From Gemmatimonadota bacterium (GTDB lineage Bacteria; ARS69), in NCBI GenBank assembly GCA_020431545.1, contig JAGQIB010000010.1, positions 1-9,413 on the forward strand: 9,413 nucleotides of DNA, given 5' to 3'. The notes below the pieces were generated by a model. The model made no database searches, was not told the DNA's origin, and was given only the letters and a program-made list of their open reading frames with translations. The position numbers were made by a program, and so were the translations under genes. Shown piece after piece: positions 1-6,221 of this stretch. Every line of letters starts with the position of its first letter. The first letter of the stretch is position 1.

Positions 1-1599
1 CGCTCGACGTCCACGAACTTCTCCTACGTGAACGGACGCGCCACGACGGCGTTCGTGCAGAACCTCGTGTTCGTGGCGGAGAAGGAAGGCACCTACGAGA
101 TCGGGCCGGCGAGCGTCACGAGCGGTCGGGAGACCGTGTCGAGCGAGAAGGTGTCGATCCAGATCCGACCGGCCGGCTCGTCGGCAAACGTTCCGCAGCT
201 CGGCGACGAGGATTTCGAGGACGACCACGGCGATCTGCTCGTCCTCGGCAAGGTCGACGACGCGAATCCGTACGTGAACGAGCAGATCACGTACACGTTC
301 ACGTTCCTGCGGGCGGTGAGGATCCTGGAGGGCTCGCGCTACACGCCACCCACGACGACGGGATTCTGGACCGAGGAGATCGACACGACCGAGCCGCGCG
401 AGGTGACGCTCGAGGGCCGCCGCTACATCGCCGAGCGGCTCCGTTTCGCCCTGTTCCCCACCGGTCCCGGCGAGTACGAGATCGGGCCCGCCACGCTCAC
501 GACGACCGTGGAGGATCGGAGTCGCCGTCGCCGTCGCGATCCGTTCGACATCTTCGGCTCGGATCCCTTCAGCCTCCTGCGCGGCGGTCGCGAGGTTCGT
601 CTGCAGACGGATCCCGTCGCGGTCAAGGTGCGCCCGCTTCCCACCGAGGGAAAGCCGGCGGACTTCTCGGGCGCGGTGGGCCGGTTCCAGCTCACCGCGA
701 CGACCGACCGCACGGAGTCCAAGGCGGGGGAGCCGATCACGCTCACGGTGAAGCTGTCGGGCGAGGGGAACGTGAAGGTCGTGCCCACGCCGGACCTCGA
801 CGACTGGCCGGGATTCAAGATCTACGAGTCGAGCTCGAACGAGAAGAGCTACGCGCGCGACGGCAAGATCCAGGGAGAGAAGACCTGGGAGTGGGTGCTC
901 GTGCCGTCGAGCGGCACGGCGTCCGAGATCCCCGCGATCGAGATCAGCACGTTCGATCCGACGCGCGACGCGTACGTGCGCCTCCACACCGATCCGATCC
1001 CGCTCGACGTCGAGGCGACCGCGCTCGACGACGTGCTGGCCGGTGGCGGCGACCTGAACCTCGCGAAGGAGCGGGTGCGCCTCCGCCAGCGCGACATTCG
1101 CTGGGTGAAGAACGCTCCCGCCGAGTTCGGGCGGCCGGTCGCGTCGCCGTGGGCGAGACCCTGGGTGCTCGCGGCGCACGTCGCACCGCTGTTCGTGCTC
1201 GGGGGCTCCGTGGTGTGGCGTCGGCACCGCGACCGCCTGCGGCAGGACGTCCGCTATGCGCGGCGCCGCGGCGCGGCCCGCGCGGCCGATCGTCGCTTCC
1301 GGTCCGCCGCCGACGCGCAGTCGGCGCAGAAGTTCGAGGGCGCGTGGGGCGAGATCTCGGCCGGCCTGCGCGGCTACGTGGCGGATCGATTCCATCTGGC
1401 GGCGGCGAACCTCGACGAGGGATCGGTGCGTGAGGGCCTGCGCGCCGTGCAGGTGCCGGAGGAGCGTATCGACGATCTGTTCCGACTCCTCGAGCGGTGC
1501 GACGGCGCGCGCTTCTCCCCGCTCGGCGCCGACGCTCAGGCCGTGGCCGACGCCATCGGCGAGGCGAGGACCTGGGTGGACGAGGTGGAGCGGCGATGA
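1..1599 (+). CDS. batD: BatD family protein (5' end cut off by window edge)
   Basis: Partial gene. The frame is open from base 1, and the first GTG at 28 lies inside the conserved domain, so the signal peptide and perhaps 70-90 residues are missing on the left. 532 codons remain. Residues are counted from base 1. Residues 1-60 carry the FSYVNG...EKEGTYEIGPASV signature of BatD domains. A second beta-rich unit (about 75-165) repeats the EYEIGPATL pattern. The Arg-rich stretch and DPFDIFGSDPF loop (175-190), followed by VRPLPTEGKPADFSGAVG, are typical of the family. A third beta domain follows. One membrane helix lies at about 384-404, then a basic cytoplasmic tail of about 125 residues. The expected topology is a large periplasmic part, one anchor and a cytoplasmic C-terminus. 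Bat proteins usually sit downstream of a MoxR AAA+ ATPase and vWA proteins BatA/BatB, which would lie to the left. The biochemical role of BatD is not established. Confidence 0.9.
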   Translation, partial: RSTSTNFSYVNGRATTAFVQNLVFVAEKEGTYEIGPASVTSGRETVSSEKVSIQIRPAGSSANVPQLGDEDFEDDHGDLLVLGKVDDANPYVNEQITYTFTFLRAVRILEGSRYTPPTTTGFWTEEIDTTEPREVTLEGRRYIAERLRFALFPTGPGEYEIGPATLTTTVEDRSRRRRRDPFDIFGSDPFSLLRGGREVRLQTDPVAVKVRPLPTEGKPADFSGAVGRFQLTATTDRTESKAGEPITLTVKLSGEGNVKVVPTPDLDDWPGFKIYESSSNEKSYARDGKIQGEKTWEWVLVPSSGTASEIPAIEISTFDPTRDAYVRLHTDPIPLDVEATALDDVLAGGGDLNLAKERVRLRQRDIRWVKNAPAEFGRPVASPWARPWVLAAHVAPLFVLGGSVVWRRHRDRLRQDVRYARRRGAARAADRRFRSAADAQSAQKFEGAWGEISAGLRGYVADRFHLAAANLDEGSVREGLRAVQVPEERIDDLFRLLERCDGARFSPLGADAQAVADAIGEARTWVDEVERR

Positions 1600-2360
1600 C
1601 GCATCGACTCCGCTGGCGGCTCGGACTCGCGGTCGTGGCCCTGACGCTCGCCCCCGCAACGTCGCGGGCGGCCGATGATCCGCACCTGACGTTCCAGCGC
1701 GGATTCGAGGCGTACGAGAACGGTCAGTACGAGGACGCGGCGTCCGCGTTCGAGAGCGTGCTGGCGTCCGGCGTGAATGACGCCGCGACGTTCTACAACC
1801 TGGGCAACTCGTACTTCAAGTCGGGCCGGCTCGGTCCGGCGATCTGGAACTACCGCAAAGCCCACGCGCTCGCCCCGCGAGACGAGGACATCTCCGCGAA
1901 CCTGGAGTACGCGCGTTTCCTCGCCATCGACTCGATCGAGGGGGAGGCGCAGACCGACCAGCGGGTCGAGACGTGGCTCGATCGCTTCACGCCCGCGGAA
2001 GCGATCCGGCTGCCGGTCGCGCTGTGGCTCACGGCGGTCCTCCTGGCCGTGCTGTGGAAGCTCGGGGTCGCGCCTCCCGCGCTCTGGCGCCGGCTCGCCG
2101 TGACGTTTCTCGTGCTGTGGGCCGCCTCCGCGGCGGTCGTGATCGCGATCGAGCGGCGGGCGGAATCCACGCACGAGGCCGTGGTGTTCTCGCGCGAGAT
2201 CGCGGTCCGGAACGGACCGGGCGAGAACTTCGACGTCGCGTTCGTTCTCCACGAAGGGGCGGAGGTCGTGGTGGAGGGTACTCGCGGGCAGTGGACGGAG
2301 ATCTCGCTTCCCGGCGATCTGCGCGGATGGATCGACTCCGGAGCGATCCGGCCGCTCTGA
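1596..2360 (+). CDS. batE: BatE: TPR and SH3-domain membrane protein
   Basis: 254 residues. The ATG at 1596 overlaps the batD stop as ATGA, and GGAG at 1587-1590 lies 5 nt upstream, so the two genes are probably translationally coupled. In order: a signal peptide (1-25, basic start, hydrophobic core, SRA cleavage site); tetratricopeptide repeats at about 31-107 (GFEAYENGQYEDAASAFE, then YNLGNSYFKSGRLGPAIWNY); two membrane helices at about 137-155 and 167-185; and a bacterial SH3 domain at about 194-252 (VRNGPGENF, GW near the end). This TPR-2TM-SH3 order is the usual BatE arrangement. The TPR and SH3 parts probably face the periplasm and serve in protein-protein contacts. TPR units are scaffolds, so a partner such as BatA, BatB or BatD is likely but not shown here. 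Family assignment is firm; molecular function is unknown. Confidence 0.9.
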   Translation: MTHRLRWRLGLAVVALTLAPATSRAADDPHLTFQRGFEAYENGQYEDAASAFESVLASGVNDAATFYNLGNSYFKSGRLGPAIWNYRKAHALAPRDEDISANLEYARFLAIDSIEGEAQTDQRVETWLDRFTPAEAIRLPVALWLTAVLLAVLWKLGVAPPALWRRLAVTFLVLWAASAAVVIAIERRAESTHEAVVFSREIAVRNGPGENFDVAFVLHEGAEVVVEGTRGQWTEISLPGDLRGWIDSGAIRPL

Positions 2361-2363
2361 GCC

Positions 2364-2391
2364 GGAGCCCGGGCGCCCGGCCCGAAGCTCC
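2364..2391. repeat. GC-rich nested inverted repeat just after batE
   Basis: GGAGC (2364-2368) pairs with GCTCC (2387-2391) around a 12-bp palindrome CCGGGCGCCCGG (2369-2380). It begins 4 bases after the batE stop. No T-run follows on either strand, so it is at best a weak or Rho-assisted terminator or a 3'-end stabilising fold. Confidence 0.35.
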
Positions 2392-2400
2392 GCTCCACCC

Positions 2401-2429
2401 TTGCCCCGAGACCGCACCTGCGGTACGCA
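2401..2429 (+). promoter_or_regulatory. weak sigma70-like promoter candidate
   Basis: TTGCCC (2401-2406) and TACGCA (2424-2429) are separated by exactly 17 bases, about 36 bases before the DUF2914 start. The -35 shares TTG, and the -10 shares only TA plus weak matches, so this is a guess. It would let the DUF2914-mtnP pair be transcribed separately from bat. Confidence 0.2.
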
Positions 2430-2465
2430 TCGGACTCTGCCCCGCTGGACCCGGAGGAAACCAAG

Positions 2466-2879
2466 ATGTCGCGCATTCTGATCCTGCTCACCGCCCTGCT
2501 CCTGCTGCCGGCCGGCGCGTCCGCGCAGGACGCGACCGACAGCCCGTCCACGCGTCTCGGTGCGTTCGCCGTCTGTCAGGACGTCGTCGATCGCGAGCCG
2601 GTGGGCGAGGCCGAGAGCTATCCGAGCACCGTGGGCACGCTGTACTGCTTCACGAAGGTGCTGACCGACAACCCGCCCGTGCGCGTGTTCCATCGCTGGT
2701 TCGTCGGTGACAAGCTCGTGGACGAGATCCCGGTCAACGCGAAGGGCGTGGAGTGGCGTTGCTGGAGTCGCAAGACGATCCTTCCCTCGTGGAACGGCGC
2801 GTGCCGGGTCGAGGTGCTGACCGAGGCCGGCGACGTTCTCGGCACGAAGGAGTTCACGCTCACCGCCGCCGGCGAGTGA
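2466..2879 (+). CDS. Secreted DUF2914 domain protein
   Basis: 137 residues. The ATG is supported by GGAGG at 2453-2457 with 8 nt spacing. Residues 1-20 form a signal peptide (hydrophobic core, ASA cleavage before QD), so the mature protein of about 117 residues is exported. The rest matches the DUF2914 pattern: DREP (42-45), LYCFTKV (59-65), HRWFVGDKLV (76-85), WRCWSRKTILP (97-107) and a final GDVLG. This is close to a stand-alone version of a domain often found at the C-terminus of longer proteins. The four cysteines (37, 61, 99, 113) are an even number in an exported domain, so two disulfides are plausible. No function is known, and there are no obvious catalytic residues. It lies 105 bp after batE and 28 bp before mtnP, so it is probably co-transcribed with the latter and possibly with bat. 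Confidence 0.8.
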   Translation: MSRILILLTALLLLPAGASAQDATDSPSTRLGAFAVCQDVVDREPVGEAESYPSTVGTLYCFTKVLTDNPPVRVFHRWFVGDKLVDEIPVNAKGVEWRCWSRKTILPSWNGACRVEVLTEAGDVLGTKEFTLTAAGE

Positions 2880-2907
2880 CCCCAAAGACCTCGGAGGCTG
2901 ACACGAC

Positions 2908-3768
2908 ATGAGCTCGGCCCGCATCGGCATCCTGGGCGGCAGCGGACTCTACGAGATGGACGGACTCGAGCGGCTCGAGGAGGTGCGCCTCGACACGCCG
3001 TTCGGCGCGCCGTCCGACTCGTTCTTCACGGGCGTGCTCGAGGGGCGGGAGGTGGTGTTCCTCTCCCGTCACGGCCGGGGTCATCGCGTGAACCCGTCGG
3101 AGATCAACTACCGGGCGAACGTCTGGGGCATGAAGAAGCTCGGCGTGGAGTTCCTGATCGCGATCTCGGCGTGCGGAAGTTTGCGCAAGAAGATCCGACC
3201 GGGGCACTTCGTGGTGATCGACCAGCACATCGACCGCACCAAGAGCCGCGCCGCGACGTTCTTCGAGGAAGGTCTCGTGGCCCACGTGATGTTCGCGGAT
3301 CCGATCACGGCGCCTCTGGCGGCGCGGCTCGCGGACGCGGCCGAGGCCGCCGGCGCCAAGGTCCATCGCGGCGGCACGTACGTCTGCATGGAGGGGCCGG
3401 CGTTCTCCACTCGCGCCGAGAGCAACCTCTACCGCTCCTGGGGAGCCGACGTGATCGGGATGACGAATCTCACGGAAGCGAAGCTCGCTCGGGAGGCGGA
3501 GATCGCGTTCGCCACGCTCGCGCTCGCGACGGACTACGACTGCTGGTACGAGGAGCACGGCGACGTCACCGTGGAGGAGGTGATCCGGATCCTCTCGCAG
3601 AACGTCGCGCGGGCGAAGGATACCGTACGCCAGCTCTGCGCGTCGTTCCCGGACGACTTCGAGAATCCGCACCACGGCGAGCTGAAGTACGCGATCCTCA
3701 CGGCGCGCGACGCGATCCCGGCGGAGGCGAAGGAGCGGCTCGCCCTTCTCGTCGGCCCCTACCTGTGA
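2908..3768 (+). CDS. mtnP: S-methyl-5'-thioadenosine phosphorylase
   Basis: 286 residues, full length for the family. GGAGG at 2893-2897 sits 10 nt before the ATG. The enzyme phosphorolyses methylthioadenosine, a by-product of polyamine synthesis and other S-adenosylmethionine reactions, to adenine and 5-methylthioribose-1-phosphate in the cytoplasm. Visible PNP/MTAP motifs: the phosphate-binding GGSG (10-13), RHG (54-56), NYRANVW (67-73), SACGSLR (87-93), EGPAFSTRAES (162-172), GMTN (184-187) and ATDYDCW (207-213). The Asp pair D209/D211 is the mark of 6-aminopurine (adenine) use. Guanosine/inosine PNPs and methylthioinosine phosphorylases have Asn-containing motifs there instead. The human enzyme has Asn where G184 lies; Gly is, as far as I recall, common in bacterial members. 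No other methionine-salvage gene is visible nearby, so the fate of methylthioribose phosphate cannot be judged here. Confidence 0.95.
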   Translation: MSSARIGILGGSGLYEMDGLERLEEVRLDTPFGAPSDSFFTGVLEGREVVFLSRHGRGHRVNPSEINYRANVWGMKKLGVEFLIAISACGSLRKKIRPGHFVVIDQHIDRTKSRAATFFEEGLVAHVMFADPITAPLAARLADAAEAAGAKVHRGGTYVCMEGPAFSTRAESNLYRSWGADVIGMTNLTEAKLAREAEIAFATLALATDYDCWYEEHGDVTVEEVIRILSQNVARAKDTVRQLCASFPDDFENPHHGELKYAILTARDAIPAEAKERLALLVGPYL

Positions 3769-3770
3769 GT

Positions 3771-3807
3771 CGCGGGACGATGGGCGTCCCGGTCCCGTCG
3801 TCCCGCG
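3771..3807. terminator. hairpin between convergent genes
   Basis: CGCGGGACGA (3771-3780) pairs perfectly with TCGTCCCGCG (3798-3807), giving a 10-bp stem and a 17-nt loop, between the mtnP stop and the convergent lipoprotein stop at 3811. GGGACG (3774-3779) can instead pair with CGTCCC (3785-3790) around a 5-nt loop, so two folds exclude each other. There is no T-run. It probably serves both strands as a terminator or 3'-end stabiliser. Confidence 0.55.
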
Positions 3808-3810
3808 GTC

Positions 3811-4983
3811 CTACTCCAGGACCCAGATGTCGAGATTGCCGCTCACGCCGGAGTGGAACGCGATCTTCGAGCCGTCCGGGCTGAACGACGCGCCGCCGTT
3901 GCCGGCGATCGAGGAGTTGTTCGTGATCTCGACGGCGCTCTCGCGATTCTCGAACAGCGCCCAGACGTTCGAGATCGCCGAAGCCTCGCGCGTGTAGAGG
4001 ATCACGTCGGCGATGCTCGCGTAGGACGGATCGGTCTCGCCCACCCCCGGCTCGCCGCTCAGCGGAAGCACGTCGAAGGTGCCCAACGAGCCCAGGTACA
4101 CGTGCGGCGAGATGAAGTTCAGGTCCGAGGAGAACGCGAACGACCTGCCGTTGGCCGACGGCGACGGGCCGTGCTCGTCCGCGGTCGACGTGGTGAGCTG
4201 GTCCGTTCCGTTGCCGGCCGGTGTCATCCGGTAGATGTCGTAGTTGCCGGCGCGGTCGGACGCGAAGTAGATCCACGACCCATCCGGGCTGAAGGCCGGC
4301 TCCTCGTTGTTCTCGTTCGGGAACGTGAGGTTCTCGGCGTCGCCCTCGCCCGTCGCCACGGGCATGCGGAAGACGTCGTACTTGCCGGTGCGATTGGACT
4401 GCCAGGCGATCCAGTCACCGTCCGGGGACCAGGTCGGGCTGCGGTCATCGTTCGAATCGGTGGTCAACCGGGTCTCGTTCGCTCCGTCCGCGTCCATCAT
4501 CCAGATGTCGTACGTCGCGCCGTTGCGGTGGGACTCGAACGCGATCTTCGTGCCGTCCGGGGACCACACGGGATTCCGATCCGCCTGCGGCGCCGTGGTC
4601 AGCTGCGTGAGCGTGCGGGCCTGAACGTCCACCGTCGCCTCGACCACCGTCGAGTTGCCGGCCGCGTCGAATGCCTCGATCGAGAGATCGAGCATCGTGT
4701 CCGCGGCGTACGGCACCGTGAGCACGTAGGCCCGGAACGGCGCCGACGTGAGCGTGAAGGGCGTCTCGCTCCCGATGTGCACGTCGATCTGCTCGGTGTC
4801 CGCGTCCGCGTCGATCTCGAGCAGGAATCCCACGCCGGAGACGGTGGCGCCGTCCGCCGGCGACGTGATGGAAGCGTTCGGCGGGGTGACGTCGACGGGG
4901 GCGAGGTCCTTGGGATCGCATCCCACGATCGCGAGGACGGCGGCGGGCGCGAGCAATGCGCGAAGCGCGATTCGGTTCAACAC
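3811..4983 (-). CDS. PD40/TolB-like beta-propeller lipoprotein with Ig-like domain
   Basis: About 390 residues from GTG at 4983. TTG at 4980 is an alternative: the upstream GGGAG (4987-4991) is 3 nt from GTG and 6 nt from TTG. Residues 1-21 are a lipoprotein signal with lipobox IVGC (19-22) and Asp at +2. Residues 33-121 resemble a bacterial Ig-like (Big_7-type) domain: PPNASITSPADGATVSG, then AFDAAGNSTVV. Residues 123-390 form PD40 propeller blades: SPDG at 141-144, 186-189, 232-235 and 368-371, each followed by hydrophobic strands and a YDI/YDV/LDIW end. Two degenerate blades (HGPSPSANGRSFAFSSD and the DPSYASIADVILYT region) bring the count to about six, as in the TolB propeller. No TolB N-terminal domain is present, so it is not TolB. 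A scaffold or ligand-binding role at the cell envelope is likely; the partner is unknown. The +2 Asp retains lipoproteins in the inner membrane of enterobacteria, but that rule may not hold here. Confidence 0.85.
   Translation of the reverse strand: MLNRIALRALLAPAAVLAIVGCDPKDLAPVDVTPPNASITSPADGATVSGVGFLLEIDADADTEQIDVHIGSETPFTLTSAPFRAYVLTVPYAADTMLDLSIEAFDAAGNSTVVEATVDVQARTLTQLTTAPQADRNPVWSPDGTKIAFESHRNGATYDIWMMDADGANETRLTTDSNDDRSPTWSPDGDWIAWQSNRTGKYDVFRMPVATGEGDAENLTFPNENNEEPAFSPDGSWIYFASDRAGNYDIYRMTPAGNGTDQLTTSTADEHGPSPSANGRSFAFSSDLNFISPHVYLGSLGTFDVLPLSGEPGVGETDPSYASIADVILYTREASAISNVWALFENRESAVEITNNSSIAGNGGASFSPDGSKIAFHSGVSGNLDIWVLE
3871..4563 (-). repeat. degenerate internal repeats encoding SPDG blades
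   Basis: Four copies of a segment encoding [F/W]SPDG-x-[K/W]-I-[A/Y]-[F/W] occur at about 4552-4563, 4417-4428, 4279-4290 and 3871-3882. The core on the + strand reads CCGTCCGGG or CCATCCGGG. The first two are spaced about 135 bp and the second pair about 138 bp, which is one propeller blade. This reflects blade duplication, not a separate DNA element. Confidence 0.6.
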
Positions 4984-5095
4984 GGTCTCCCATCCGGCGT
5001 CGGCCGGAAGCGGGGGTCGGTCGCAGCGGCGCCGGAGGCGGCGCGAAGTCTCGGCTTCTCCGATTTTCGACCAAAGGACGGCCGGCCTTGAGGCC

Positions 5096-5119
5096 GGGGA
5101 GGGGATCCGGGAGGGGGGG
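5096..5119 (+). other. G-quadruplex motif
   Basis: Four G-tracts lie in 24 bases: GGGG (5096-5099), GGGG (5101-5104), GGG (5109-5111) and a run of seven G (5113-5119). The loops are A, ATCC and A. This fits the classical G3+ with 1-7-nt-loop rule with very short loops, which favours stability. It lies on the strand that would be non-template for the FHA genes, about 220 bp before the first of them, and about 110 bp upstream of the lipoprotein start. Confidence 0.6.
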
Positions 5120-5324
5120 CGGTTCCGGGCAAGGCATTGAAAAACGGTCACTTGTCCGATCCGCTCGCCCGTCCGCCCCGCGCGGCCGGAGGGCCCGGGA
5201 CTCCCCGGTCGGCCCGTTTCGGGCTACCCTGCTTCCGCTCCCGGAGCCCCGGGCGGGTCGAGGCCCTCCCGGGGCGACGTCGGATCGGGCGAAGGGCCGT
5301 TCCGGGACGGTCCGGACCGAGCCA

Positions 5325-5330
5325 GGGGAG
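5325..5330 (+). promoter_or_regulatory. ribosome binding site fixing the first FHA start
   Basis: GGGGAG lies 7 nt before GTG at 5338. The downstream residues are immediately a membrane helix, while the open frame upstream encodes low-complexity, charged sequence. Together these choose the GTG start. Confidence 0.7.
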
Positions 5331-5337
5331 AAGCGGA

Positions 5338-5706
5338 GTGATCGGTTGGGTCATCGCGGCGGCCGGGCTCGCCGGACTCGCCTGGGTGGTACTCCGGGCC
5401 CGTCGGCGCGTGCGACCCGTGGCCAAGCTCCAGCTCCTCGAGGGCGGCGAGATCACGTTCGAGTTTCCGCTGCGCGTGATGCCGGCCACGATCGGCCGGG
5501 AGGATGGCCAGACCGTCGCCGTGAGTCATCCGCGGGTTTCGCGTCAGCACGCGGCCATCACCCGGGATGGGGAGCACTTCGTGCTGCACGATCGATCCAA
5601 GCACGGGACCCGCGTGAACGGCCAGGTGATCGAGACTCACGTGCTGGCGAGTGGGGACCTCATCCTGCTGGCCGACGCGATCCAGCTCATCTTCACCCGA
5701 CTCTAG
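5338..5706 (+). CDS. Membrane-anchored FHA domain protein
   Basis: 122 residues from GTG 5338. Residues 2-19 form one hydrophobic helix, followed by RARRRVRP, so by the positive-inside rule the FHA domain faces the cytoplasm. The forkhead-associated domain covers about 29-122 and keeps the phosphopeptide-binding signature: IGRE (Gly53-Arg54), SRQHA (Ser68, His71) and VNG (Asn94-Gly95). It should therefore bind phosphothreonine peptides, probably made by a Ser/Thr kinase not present in this window. It is little more than an anchor and a domain, so it likely acts as a membrane docking point. The TAG stop (5704-5706) shares bases with the ribosome binding site of the next gene, which is also an FHA protein, so the two are made together. 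The specific pathway is unknown. Confidence 0.88.
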   Translation: MIGWVIAAAGLAGLAWVVLRARRRVRPVAKLQLLEGGEITFEFPLRVMPATIGREDGQTVAVSHPRVSRQHAAITRDGEHFVLHDRSKHGTRVNGQVIETHVLASGDLILLADAIQLIFTRL

Positions 5707-5710
5707 GAGG
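5705..5710 (+). promoter_or_regulatory. ribosome binding site overlapping the upstream stop codon
   Basis: AGGAGG begins inside the TAG stop of the first FHA gene and lies 4 nt before GTG at 5715. This layout suggests translational coupling of the two FHA genes. Confidence 0.75.
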
Positions 5711-5714
5711 ACTC

Positions 5715-6221
5715 GTGCTCGGCAAGCGAAAGTCCGTGGCGACGTGCCCGGCCGGCCATCCGCAGGAAGACACCTGGGAACGTTGCCCGTTCTGCGAGGC
5801 GGAACGTCTCGGGTCGGACGGGGCGCGTCAGGTGACGGCGGAGCAGGTCGCGCTCGCCGATTCGTCCGCGGATTCGGGCGGAGCCACCCGCGTGTCGCGT
5901 CGTGCCCCCGGCACGCGCCCGCTCGCCGGGTGGCTCGTGGTGCTTGGCGGCGAGCAGGAGGGGCGGGACTTCCGGGTGGAGGTCGGCCGCAACTGGATCG
6001 GCAAGGGCGGCGAGTGCGACGTTCTGATCAAGGACGCACACGTCTCCGAGCGTCACGCGGTCCTGGAGATCGCGGAGGACGGCAGCCGGATCCTGCGGGA
6101 TCTCGATTCCAAGTACGGCACGTTCGTGGACGAGACCCGCGTGCGCGGCGAACGCGCCGTGAACGACGGCGATCACATTCGCGTGGGCAACACGGAGCTG
6201 CGCTTCCGCTCCTACGAATAG
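5715..6221 (+). CDS. FHA domain protein with N-terminal zinc-ribbon-like motif
   Basis: 168 residues from GTG 5715, chosen because it follows AGGAGG and precedes the cysteine motif. Residues 11-27 hold CPAGH...CPFC (Cys11, His15, Cys24, Cys27), a short zinc-binding-type knuckle often seen at the front of bacterial FHA proteins. A flexible Ser/Ala/Gly-rich linker (about 28-69) contains ATRVSRR with Thr58. The FHA domain covers about 70-166: GWLVVLGGEQEGRDF, then IGK (95-97), SERHA (111-115), DLDSKYGTF (129-137) and VDE (138-140). The Arg that usually follows IG is Lys97 and the usual Asn-Gly is Asp139-Glu140, so phosphopeptide binding may be weakened or altered; Ser111/His114 are kept. There is no signal peptide or membrane helix, so it is cytoplasmic. 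Thr58 resembles the linker threonines of GarA/OdhI that self-dock after phosphorylation; that is an analogy only. Confidence 0.88.
   Translation: MLGKRKSVATCPAGHPQEDTWERCPFCEAERLGSDGARQVTAEQVALADSSADSGGATRVSRRAPGTRPLAGWLVVLGGEQEGRDFRVEVGRNWIGKGGECDVLIKDAHVSERHAVLEIAEDGSRILRDLDSKYGTFVDETRVRGERAVNDGDHIRVGNTELRFRSYE

Larger units (their letters stand above)
4984..5337. other. 354-bp divergent intergenic region
   Basis: This region must hold the promoters of the leftward lipoprotein gene and the rightward FHA pair. It is very GC-rich apart from a small AT-richer patch at about 5134-5156, and I find no convincing -35/-10 pair. TACCCT at 5225-5230 could be a -10 for the FHA genes but lacks a -35. 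It also holds a short hairpin, CCGGCC-TTGA-GGCCGG (5082-5097), and an 8-bp stem GCCCCGGG/CCCGGGGC (5246-5253 and 5268-5275) that would lie in the FHA leader. I see no credible small gene. Confidence 0.5.

Noticed and set aside
1536..2930. Long open frame on the minus strand across batE and the DUF2914 gene
   Set aside because: It is antisense to two recognisable genes, rich in Arg/Gly/Pro as expected for a shadow frame in GC-rich DNA, and matches no family I know.
3853..5091. Long + strand open frame opposite the propeller lipoprotein
   Set aside because: The minus strand carries a clear signal peptide, Ig-like domain and SPDG blades. The + strand product is a low-complexity Arg/Val-rich shadow.
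5137..5142. TTGAAA as a -35 element
   Set aside because: The sequence 17 bases downstream (TCCGCT) does not resemble a -10.
4984..5151. In-frame N-terminal extension of the lipoprotein to an ATG at 5151
   Set aside because: It would place about 56 charged residues ahead of a textbook lipoprotein signal. The signal and a GGGAG site support the start near 4983.
5225..5230. TACCCT as a -10 element for the FHA genes
   Set aside because: No -35-like hexamer lies 16-18 bases upstream, and one hexamer alone is not enough at this base composition.
4956..5714. In-frame upstream extension of the second FHA gene
   Set aside because: It would overlap the first FHA gene out of frame and encodes low-complexity Arg/Gly-rich sequence. 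AGGAGG before GTG 5715 gives a better start.
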